From Niastella populi (lineage in GTDB: Bacteria > Bacteroidota > Bacteroidia > Chitinophagales > Chitinophagaceae): a stretch of 64,000 bases of DNA. A program made the translations under genes and the position numbers. The notes under the pieces were generated by a model, which was not told where the DNA came from, made no database searches, and saw nothing but the letters and a program-made list of their open reading frames with translations. How positions within the stretch are numbered: the stretch's first letter is position 1; each line of letters begins with the position of its first letter. Positions 54,111 to 61,446 of the stretch are shown piece by piece. Where the stretch lies: positions 1 through 64,000 of the forward strand of contig NZ_LWBP01000185.1 in NCBI RefSeq assembly GCF_002078015.1. Direction: 5' to 3'.

Positions 54111-55073
54111 CTAATTCTTTATTTCTGAACTGATCAGTTGTAGACGGAAAAGTTTTGAGGTGCCATTGTCATTGTCGGCCACGGCAATACAGGTAATTGT
54201 TCCTCCCTTTTTGCTTACAATATCTATCGATTCTATTTTTTCTTTCAGCACTGCGCCCTGCTTGTCCCTTAACAGATGACTGGCTATCACTTTATTTTCT
54301 TTCATTGAATAGATGCCTATAAAGCTGCCTGATATAGGGCCGTCCGTTATCCAGTCGGGTGTATCTTCAACGGAAGCAGTGAATAATATAAGGTTGTCAT
54401 TGATGGTACTTAACCCCGAAAGCCGGGCTTCTTTGCCATCAATCTGCGGTAAATGAGCCCGCTGATAAGTTATGGGCGGTACCGGGGCGCCTGCAAAAAA
54501 GAAATAATGCATCAATGAATCGACGTTACAGCTGATTATTGTATTGTTTCCCCGGTTGCTAAGCAACAACGAATCGCCCGCAACGGTGGAACCTTCTACA
54601 TTCCATTGTGTACTATCGGTGCCTGTTAGCTGCTGTAGTTCCCTGTAAAATTGTTGAACGGGTATAATTTGCTGATCGGCCGTATCGGCCATGTTCAGTA
54701 ATAAAATACTATCCCGGTAGGGCGCCAGGCTGCCCGACCCGAAGGCCAGCAGGTATAGTTTGTTGTTGTACCTGATAAGATTGGCGCATTCAAGATCATG
54801 TTTAATGGATTTGGGCAGCCGGTATTCATCAGTGGCAACGTTGTTCAGCGGGATCTTCTGTTGTTGGTAATTGGAAAGGTTAAGCCGGTATATGCCGGTA
54901 GCGTCATCGCCTACGATCCAGGCTGAATCGCCATGTATAACAAGCCCCGAGGCGGAGGGAATACTGTCGAGCAATAATTCTTTTTCGATAATAAGCATTT
55001 CTGTAGGGGTATTTTCCCGGCAGCCGCCGGCAAGGAATATGATTATGGATACAATATAAAGACAGCTTTTCAT
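54111..55073 (-). CDS. DUF6929-like lipoprotein
   Basis: I start at the ATG at 55071-55073 (MKSCLYIVSIIIFL), giving 320 residues with lipobox LAGGC (Cys18). The mature part is beta-rich with propeller-like repeats (SASGLVIHGDSAWIVGDDATGIYRLNL; HDLECANLIRYNNKLYLLAFGSGSLAPYRD; WNVEGSTVAGDSLLLSNRGNN). This looks like the Bacteroidota DUF6929 family, whose function is unknown. It is divergent from the second oxidoreductase; two 17-nt direct repeats lie between them. Confidence 0.65.
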   Translation of the reverse strand: MKSCLYIVSIIIFLAGGCRENTPTEMLIIEKELLLDSIPSASGLVIHGDSAWIVGDDATGIYRLNLSNYQQQKIPLNNVATDEYRLPKSIKHDLECANLIRYNNKLYLLAFGSGSLAPYRDSILLLNMADTADQQIIPVQQFYRELQQLTGTDSTQWNVEGSTVAGDSLLLSNRGNNTIISCNVDSLMHYFFFAGAPVPPITYQRAHLPQIDGKEARLSGLSTINDNLILFTASVEDTPDWITDGPISGSFIGIYSMKENKVIASHLLRDKQGAVLKEKIESIDIVSKKGGTITCIAVADNDNGTSKLFRLQLISSEIKN

Positions 55074-55129
55074 GTGCAGCAGGGAAGTTATACTATTTTT
55101 CATACTCCCTATTCAAAAATATGACCAGG

Positions 55130-55180
55130 GTTGGGGTTATATGGTTCAGGTTGCCCCCATATAGTTGGGGTTACATGGTT
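55130..55180. repeat. Two 17-nt direct repeats in a divergent promoter region
   Basis: GTTGGGGTTATATGGTT (55130-55146) and GTTGGGGTTACATGGTT (55164-55180) differ at one base and start 34 nt apart. They lie between the divergent DUF6929-like and Gfo/Idh/MocA genes and could be an operator pair. Confidence 0.5.
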
Positions 55181-55350
55181 TTCCCTGAAACCTGTGCCCT
55201 GTAACATCTAAGGCATCAATTTGCAGGTGAGGTTAACAAATATGAGATATGTTTCATTACTGGTATTACCTCCAAAAAAAATGGTAACTTCACTGAAGGC
55301 CATATGATCGATGGTGTTTTATTATTATAAAACCTGAAAATCCTGTTACA

Positions 55351-56451
55351 ATGAGCACTGTGTCACGCAGACAAATAATTAAAACGATTGCTGCCGGCAG
55401 CGGCATCATTTTGCTTTCTCCCAAAACCATTTTTTCCGCTAAGCGCCTTTACAAAGACAAGCTGGGTATTGCGTTGGTTGGACTGGGTTATTACAGTACC
55501 GACCTGCTGGCGCCGGCATTGCAACAAACCAAACACTGTTACCTCGCAGGTATAGTAACCGGTACGCCGGCCAAGGCGGAAGCATGGAAGAAGAAATACA
55601 ATATACCTGACAAGAACATTTACAACTATCAGAACTTCGACAGCATTGCCAATAACCCCGATATCGATGTGGTATATGTGGTATTGCCGCCATCGATGCA
55701 CAAGGAGTATGTGGTAAGGGCTGCCAATGCCGGTAAACATGTCTGGTGCGAAAAACCCATGGGAATGACCGAAGCGGAGTGTAAGGCCATGATCACCGCC
55801 TGCAAAGCCAACAAAAGGTCCCTGGCCATTGGATACCGCCTGCACCATGAGCCCAATACCCAGGCATGGCGAAAGATCGTGAAGGAAAATCAACTGGGTA
55901 AAGTAACAAAGGTGAATTGCGCAGCGGGATACCGCGATAACCGCACCGATCACTGGAAACAGAAAAAAGAAATGGGCGGCGGCGTTTTATACGATATGGG
56001 CGTATACTCCATACAGGGCGCCCGGCTGGGTACCAATATGGAACCGGTTGCTATCGTTTCGGCACAAACGTCAACTACACGTCCTGAGATCTATAAGAAC
56101 GGTCTCGATGAAACCACCATCGCTACCCTTGAGTTTCCGGGTGGGGTGCTGGCCGATATAAAGACCAGCTTTGGCGAAAATGTAAACTTTCTCAATATCA
56201 CCTGTGAAAAGGGCGAAATAAAGGTGCAGCCTTATTCGGCCTACAACGGGCAAAAAATAACCAGCCCGCTCGGTACTATAGAGCATCCTTATAATATACC
56301 CTTTCAGCAGGCAACACAAATGGATGATGACGCATTGAGCATTATGCAAAAGAAACCGATGATGGTGCCCGGCGAAGAAGGATTGCGTGATATAAGAATT
56401 GTGGAGGCCATTTATAAATCGGCTGCTACCAAACAGCGGGTGAGTTTGTAA
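55351..56451 (+). CDS. Tat-exported Gfo/Idh/MocA family oxidoreductase (glucose-fructose oxidoreductase type)
   Basis: This 366-residue protein has an in-frame Tat signal (SRRQIIKTIAAGSGIILL, about residues 5-22) without a lipobox, so it should be a soluble periplasmic enzyme. A Rossmann NAD(P)-binding domain follows (about 38-160; GIALVGLGYYSTDLLAPAL, CEKPMGMTEAECKAM) and then a C-terminal substrate domain (about 165-365). Residues YRLHHEP and MGGGVLYDMGVY match the GFOR-like group, which carries a tightly bound NADP. It is strongly similar to the enzyme at 52149, so the two are paralogues; the sugar substrate is unknown. Confidence 0.9.
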   Translation: MSTVSRRQIIKTIAAGSGIILLSPKTIFSAKRLYKDKLGIALVGLGYYSTDLLAPALQQTKHCYLAGIVTGTPAKAEAWKKKYNIPDKNIYNYQNFDSIANNPDIDVVYVVLPPSMHKEYVVRAANAGKHVWCEKPMGMTEAECKAMITACKANKRSLAIGYRLHHEPNTQAWRKIVKENQLGKVTKVNCAAGYRDNRTDHWKQKKEMGGGVLYDMGVYSIQGARLGTNMEPVAIVSAQTSTTRPEIYKNGLDETTIATLEFPGGVLADIKTSFGENVNFLNITCEKGEIKVQPYSAYNGQKITSPLGTIEHPYNIPFQQATQMDDDALSIMQKKPMMVPGEEGLRDIRIVEAIYKSAATKQRVSL

Positions 56452-56690
56452 AAGTTCTTTGCCGTGTTAAGGTTCCCCACCGTAACGTGGTGGATTCCGC
56501 ATCCTTTAACAGGTAAAACTTACCGTTGCGGCAACCGATAGGCCGGCAACGTTGGGCATTGAAGGAATTTGTAACGGCGGCGGCCATGCCGCGCAATACC
56601 GCGTAGCCTGGCCGCATAGCGAATGGGTTGTTCCCGGGGGCAGGGCCGTTAAATGGCCCGCCAGAAATGGGAATGCCGTTCCTGTAAGGC

Positions 56691-58832
56691 TTACTCCACT
56701 TTCCCCTCCAGCGCCAGCAAAAACGCATACTGCCAGGCTTTGTCTTTTAAGTAATCAAAACGGCCCGAGGCGCCGCCATGGCCGGCTTCCATATTGATCT
56801 TGAAGAACAGTTTGTTGTTGTCTGTTTTCAGCTCGCGTAATTTGGCTACCCATTTGGCCGGTTCAAAATATTGTACCTGCGAATCGTGCAAACCGGTTGT
56901 TACCAGCATATGGGGATAGGCTTTCTTTTCTACGTTATCATAAGGCGAATACGATTTCATATACAGGTATTCTTCTTTCTGAGCCGGGTTGCCCCATTCT
57001 TTGTATTCCCCGGTGGTAAGGGGGATGCTGGGGTCGCTCATTGTGGTGATAACATCTACAAACGGTACATCGGCTATTACCCCATGCCAGAGATCGGGGC
57101 GCAGGTTCACGATGGCGCCCATAAGTAAACCGCCGGCGCTGCCGCCATTGGCATACAGGTGTTCTTTGGTGGTATAATTTTCTTTGATCAGGAATTCACC
57201 GCAATCGATAAAATCATAGAACGTGTTTTTCTTATGAAACATATGTCCCTGGTCGTACCACTGGCGGCCCATTTCCTGGCCGCCCCGGACATGCGCAATG
57301 GCATATATAAAACCACGGTCGAGCAGGCTGATGACATTGCTGTTGAAAGAGGGCGACATGCTGGCGCCATAAGAGCCATAGGCGTATAACAGCAATGGAT
57401 TGCTGCCATCTTTTTTTACGCCCTTTTTATACACTATGGAAACAGGTATTTTCACCCCATCCCTTGCTACTGCCCATAGCCGCTCTGAAGTATACTCGTC
57501 TTTTTTAAAACCGCCCAGCACCTCGGTTTGTTTTTTAAGTACGCGTTGCCGCGTGTCCATATCGAAATCGTAGATGGAAGCAGGGGTGGTCATGGAAGTA
57601 TAGGAGAAACGCAGGATGTTGGTATTGTAGTCAGGATTTACATTGGGGAACGAGGTAAAAACTGCTTCGGGAAATGTTATGTAATAGTCTTTTTTATCGG
57701 TGAAGTTTATAACCCGCAACTGGTTCAGGGCGTCTTTCATTTCACTCAGCACCAGGTGGCCTTTAAATACCAGCATATCGGAAATGAATACGTTTTTTCG
57801 ATGGGCGATCACTTCTTTCCAATTGTTTTTTCCGGTTTTTTCTTCAGGCGTTTCCATAAGGCGATAGTTGGGCGCCTTCCAGTCGGTAAGCACATAGAAC
57901 TTGTTGTTGTAATGTTCTATGGAGTATTGAAAATTTTCTTCCCGCGGTTCAAATATTTTGAACTCGCCGGTTGGGTGGGCTGCTTCGAGCAAACGGTATT
58001 CGGTCGACACCTGGTTCATGCTGGAATAAATGCTAACATATTTTTTCGACTTGGTGCGGTAAACGCCAGTATAAAAACGATTGTCTTTTTCTTCATAAAC
58101 CATTACGTCTTTGGCAGCATCGGTGCCCAGCTCATGACGCCAGATCTGGTAGCCCAGCAACGTAACCACATCTTTTTTAACGTAGAAGATGGTTTTATTA
58201 TCTGCCGCCCATGCTATATTACCGCCTTCCACATTGGTAATGATCTCGGGGTATATAACGCCGGTTATCAGGTTTTTGAATTGAAGTGTGTAAATTCTTC
58301 TGCCCACGGAATCAACCGTAAATGCCAGCAGTTCGTTATTGTCGCTTACTACACGGCGGCCGACTGAATAGTACTGAAATCCTGTGGCCATTAAATTCTG
58401 ATCGAGCATGATCTGTTCCGGCGCTTCAAGGCTTTCTTTTTTCCGGCAAAATACGGGGTATTGTTTGCCTTCTTCAAAACGGGAGTAATACCAGTAGCCA
58501 TTGTCTTTATAGGGAAGGGATTCGTCTTTTTCTTTAATGCGGCTTTTCATTTCAAGGAACAGTTTTTCCCTGAGCTCTTTTGTGCCGCTCATCAGGGTAT
58601 CGAGATAGGTATTTTCTGCTTTCAGGTAATACAGTACTTCCGGATTTTCGCGCTGGTTCAGCCAGTAATAATCATCGATGCGTTTATCATCGTGGGCAAT
58701 AAATTCTTTGGGTTGCTTTTTTACAGTGGGCGGTGGAACGCCTTCCGGCCATTGAAATCCCTTCATAACAGGTGATGGTTGATTAAAGGCTACTAAGGTA
58801 GCAGCTATTAGTATAAGAATTATACTTCTCAT
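56691..58832 (-). CDS. S9-family prolyl oligopeptidase (oligopeptidase B type)
   Basis: I start at the ATG at 58830-58832 (MRSIILILIAATLVAF), giving 713 residues with a signal peptide. An N-terminal seven-bladed propeller (about 60-440) gates a C-terminal alpha/beta hydrolase (about 450-705). The catalytic triad is Ser565 (GGSAGG), Asp650 (GLHDSQV) and His685 (AGHGG). Together with the start RIDDYYWL this matches oligopeptidase B/protease II. It should degrade small peptides after basic residues in the periplasm. The gap 56452-56690 upstream of its 3' end holds no supported gene. Confidence 0.93.
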   Translation of the reverse strand: MRSIILILIAATLVAFNQPSPVMKGFQWPEGVPPPTVKKQPKEFIAHDDKRIDDYYWLNQRENPEVLYYLKAENTYLDTLMSGTKELREKLFLEMKSRIKEKDESLPYKDNGYWYYSRFEEGKQYPVFCRKKESLEAPEQIMLDQNLMATGFQYYSVGRRVVSDNNELLAFTVDSVGRRIYTLQFKNLITGVIYPEIITNVEGGNIAWAADNKTIFYVKKDVVTLLGYQIWRHELGTDAAKDVMVYEEKDNRFYTGVYRTKSKKYVSIYSSMNQVSTEYRLLEAAHPTGEFKIFEPREENFQYSIEHYNNKFYVLTDWKAPNYRLMETPEEKTGKNNWKEVIAHRKNVFISDMLVFKGHLVLSEMKDALNQLRVINFTDKKDYYITFPEAVFTSFPNVNPDYNTNILRFSYTSMTTPASIYDFDMDTRQRVLKKQTEVLGGFKKDEYTSERLWAVARDGVKIPVSIVYKKGVKKDGSNPLLLYAYGSYGASMSPSFNSNVISLLDRGFIYAIAHVRGGQEMGRQWYDQGHMFHKKNTFYDFIDCGEFLIKENYTTKEHLYANGGSAGGLLMGAIVNLRPDLWHGVIADVPFVDVITTMSDPSIPLTTGEYKEWGNPAQKEEYLYMKSYSPYDNVEKKAYPHMLVTTGLHDSQVQYFEPAKWVAKLRELKTDNNKLFFKINMEAGHGGASGRFDYLKDKAWQYAFLLALEGKVE

Positions 58833-58895
58833 GTGACAAAGTTTGACGGCAATGAAATTACAGCATTTGGCTGCAATATTGTTACCGTTAAAATA

Positions 58896-58932
58896 AACAG
58901 GTGGGCCGCCCTTGGAAGGCAACCCACCTGTT
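58896..58932 (-). terminator. Terminator after the ZU5-like lipoprotein gene
   Basis: AACAGGTGGG (58896-58905) pairs perfectly with CCCACCTGTT (58923-58932), with a smaller CCTT/AAGG stem inside. On the minus strand a T-rich tail follows. It lies about 45 nt past the stop at 58979. Confidence 0.8.
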
Positions 58933-58978
58933 AAAAAGAAGGCCGTCTGCCCGCTGGCAAACGACCCATCCCTGAAGT

Positions 58979-60238
58979 TTACCAGCTCTTTCTTACCCTG
59001 AACCTGCCTTCAACTGTTGTCGTGTTTTTTAAATTGTTGCCAAAACCAGCAGGTGACATTACAAAGGTGCCTTTTATAAACCCGTCATCATCACCCATGC
59101 TGGTGATTGTAACCCCGCCGCCGCTGGGTACAAATTCTTCAGCGCCGTTTATATAGGCGCATGTATAGTTGTTGCCGCCTGTTATATGATAATGCACGTG
59201 GGTGCCCCAGATAACTGCAGGGTCTTTGAAAGCATGGGTGCCAACGCCGCCAACAAACCTTATCAATACGTACCAGCCGCGGGCGTCGCCGTCCGAATCG
59301 GCCATGGCAATATTATCGGGACCCATTTTAACCGCGGGGGAGGCCGGTTGTTTTACCCAGTTACCACCAGCCACTCTTACTTCTATTTCGCCGTCGTCGC
59401 CGGTTATTTCAATGTTTTTTACAAGCATAAATTTTCCACGTTGTTTAAGATCGAGGTTAACACTGATGGCTACCGGATTGGGTGCATTCGGTACCGTGCC
59501 CGGCGCTTTGTAAACAGCTTTGGCGCCATTCGCTTGCAGGTTGCCTGCACCGGCCAGTTTCCATTCTTTTATATTGGTAGTGGCTATCGAAATTTTCTTA
59601 CCCATCGGAACCTGCGAACCGGGTGTAAGCGGGGCCAGAATATCTTCGGTGCAAAACACTTCCAGGTCGGCTGTGCCGTTAACCGGTAACATGGATGCGG
59701 AGCTTACCAGGTAAAAACTTTCAAAGAGGCTCCAGTCGCTAAAGTGAGTGGTTGTTACTCTTGCCTTTTTATTCTCAGGGTCGATAACGGTGCTGCCCTG
59801 CGCCTGCCAGATGCCTTTATCGTCCTGGTAGGCAATGCCCAGCGCTTCGGGTAGGGTGTTTATGATCTCCTCTTCATTATACGAAAACTCGATGGTTACC
59901 GGTTTGCTGAAGGTAACATTGTGCGGCATAAGGCGGTATGCCTTACCGATAGCAAGCGGGTTTTGATTGCTGATCGACTGAACGGTGAACTGTTGTGCTG
60001 CTGATACGGCGCCTGCGGGGATCGACAGTTTTATACGTCCATCGGCACTGGAAATGGCGCCCCCTTCCGCGCCAATTGTTTTTACGCTGGCTGCGGTGGC
60101 ATCGGGTAAACCTACAGGCGTTGCCACGCCTTCGCCATTGTATACTGGATCAGGTTGGGCGTTGTTATCTTTTTTACATGCGAACAAAAGGAACATCAAT
60201 GCACAGCCCGTGATGGCTGCGGTAATTCGTTGTAACAT
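58979..60238 (-). CDS. Lipoprotein with ZU5-like domain
   Basis: This 419-residue protein has lipobox LFAC (Cys21). A ZU5-like beta domain covers about residues 48-150, with the typical GAEGGAISSADGRIKLSIPAGAVS and YRLMPHNVTFSKPVTIEFSYN. The C-terminal part (about 160-415) is beta-rich and not recognised. ZU5 domains act as interaction or autocleaving modules in other proteins (the UPA/FIIND type); here only the ZU5-like start is clear. It stands alone between the peptidase and EcsC genes. The function is unknown; surface location is inferred from the lipobox. Confidence 0.7.
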   Translation of the reverse strand: MLQRITAAITGCALMFLLFACKKDNNAQPDPVYNGEGVATPVGLPDATAASVKTIGAEGGAISSADGRIKLSIPAGAVSAAQQFTVQSISNQNPLAIGKAYRLMPHNVTFSKPVTIEFSYNEEEIINTLPEALGIAYQDDKGIWQAQGSTVIDPENKKARVTTTHFSDWSLFESFYLVSSASMLPVNGTADLEVFCTEDILAPLTPGSQVPMGKKISIATTNIKEWKLAGAGNLQANGAKAVYKAPGTVPNAPNPVAISVNLDLKQRGKFMLVKNIEITGDDGEIEVRVAGGNWVKQPASPAVKMGPDNIAMADSDGDARGWYVLIRFVGGVGTHAFKDPAVIWGTHVHYHITGGNNYTCAYINGAEEFVPSGGGVTITSMGDDDGFIKGTFVMSPAGFGNNLKNTTTVEGRFRVRKSW

Positions 60239-60352
60239 GGTGGTGATGATTTTTACACTGTTATTTTCAGTGCAGCAAAACTAGCAGCGGGCAGGCGGGT
60301 GAGGTAGCGGATGATGTATGAATTGAGGATTATACTATACCTGTTGAAATAA

Positions 60353-61081
60353 TCACGGTTGCGCTTCCGCTTTACGCATATGATAAGCCATTTTTGCGGT
60401 GAAACCCAGTTTGCGAATGAGGCGGTAATTCACTACAGCGCCAACGGGAGCACCTATCAGCGGTATGAGTTGTGCGAGTTTCGCCAGATCGATATAATCT
60501 CTGTACTCCTGTTGAAAACTGCGCCATTCGAACTGGTTGATATCGGCGGGAAGGCTTTTCGATTTTTCATCCCAGTTCTTCATTTCCATAAATACATTTC
60601 GCCTGTGTTGGGCAGATGAAAAGGCAAGCTGGAAAATATGCAGAATATACACCCGCTCGCGATAGTCGTTCACCGGGAAACCATAAAGGGATGCGATCTC
60701 GAACAGCAGTTTGATCTTTATCGCAATCAGCAACGGGAAATCTGCAAGTCCCAGTAATATACCGCCCGCCCCGGTAATAGCGCCTTCGGCTGCTGCCGTG
60801 GTGCGGTATTTCTTTATTGTTTCTTCAACTTTGCGGTCGGTTTCTATGAGCGCAAGGCGTGTTTTATTATTGCGGGTAGTGAGTTTGGCGCCAAACAGCA
60901 CGCCCCTGATCATTTGTTTTATGGTGGTGGTAATTACCTGGTGCACTTTTTCCGGTATGATGCTGTTGATCTTGTCCTGTGCGCTTTTCGACAGCCTGTT
61001 GAGAATGCCGGGCCGCCGCATCATTTTCCGCTGCCAGGTTTGCAGCTCACGCATCATTATGTGCTCGTAGGTTGTTGTCAT
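60353..61081 (-). CDS. EcsC-family protein
   Basis: This 242-residue protein has EcsC-family features: an N-terminal helical part (HIMMRELQTWQRKMMRRPGILNRLSKSAQDKINSIIPEKV), a central glycine-rich hydrophobic stretch (about 98-130, EGAITGAGGILLGLADFPLLIAIKIKLLFEIASLYG), and a C-terminal IPLIGAPVGAVVNYRLIRKLGFTAKMAYHMR. EcsC proteins are poorly understood and are encoded with an ABC transporter in Bacillus, but occur alone in Bacteroidota. It is divergent from the caspase-subtilase gene. Confidence 0.88.
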   Translation of the reverse strand: MTTTYEHIMMRELQTWQRKMMRRPGILNRLSKSAQDKINSIIPEKVHQVITTTIKQMIRGVLFGAKLTTRNNKTRLALIETDRKVEETIKKYRTTAAAEGAITGAGGILLGLADFPLLIAIKIKLLFEIASLYGFPVNDYRERVYILHIFQLAFSSAQHRRNVFMEMKNWDEKSKSLPADINQFEWRSFQQEYRDYIDLAKLAQLIPLIGAPVGAVVNYRLIRKLGFTAKMAYHMRKAEAQP

Positions 61082-61446
61082 ATTCTAATTTACGACATGG
61101 TTCAGGTATCTATGTAAAAGATATGCCAACCGGTAAACCAGCCAGGCAGGAATACTGTTGCAACTTCTTTCTGTTTAAGAAATTATGATCATATAAAAAA
61201 CGTGAAAAACACCCGGATTTTATCGGCTATTTCATTGTAATTCTACAATCAGATTGTGGATTCTCAAAGAGGATCTTTTTCAATAAGTTATATACCACGG
61301 CGACACAGGTGGGTGTGCTATGCATATCCGTTTGTGTCGCATTGCGTTATATTTAAATGTGTATAGTACAGCAATGGTGCCCGCACCAGTTGCTTCACAG
61401 CAGGTATAGCCAGCATCCATCTACTTTAACCTTCAATTGTATAGCT
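61082..61446. other. 365-nt gap between the EcsC and caspase-subtilase genes
   Basis: This divergent gap holds no supported gene. It contains one 8-bp perfect dyad, GCGACACA (61300-61307) and TGTGTCGC (61333-61340), about 107 nt before the caspase-subtilase start. No clear TAnnTTTG element was found. Confidence 0.5.

Noticed and set aside
55363-55953. 196-codon minus-strand frame inside the Tat oxidoreductase gene
   Set aside because: Antisense shadow; the + strand gene has all expected motifs.
57528-58367. Long + strand reading frame (279 codons) inside the prolyl oligopeptidase gene
   Set aside because: It is antisense to a gene with full domain and catalytic support; composition is that of a mirrored frame and no domain is recognised.
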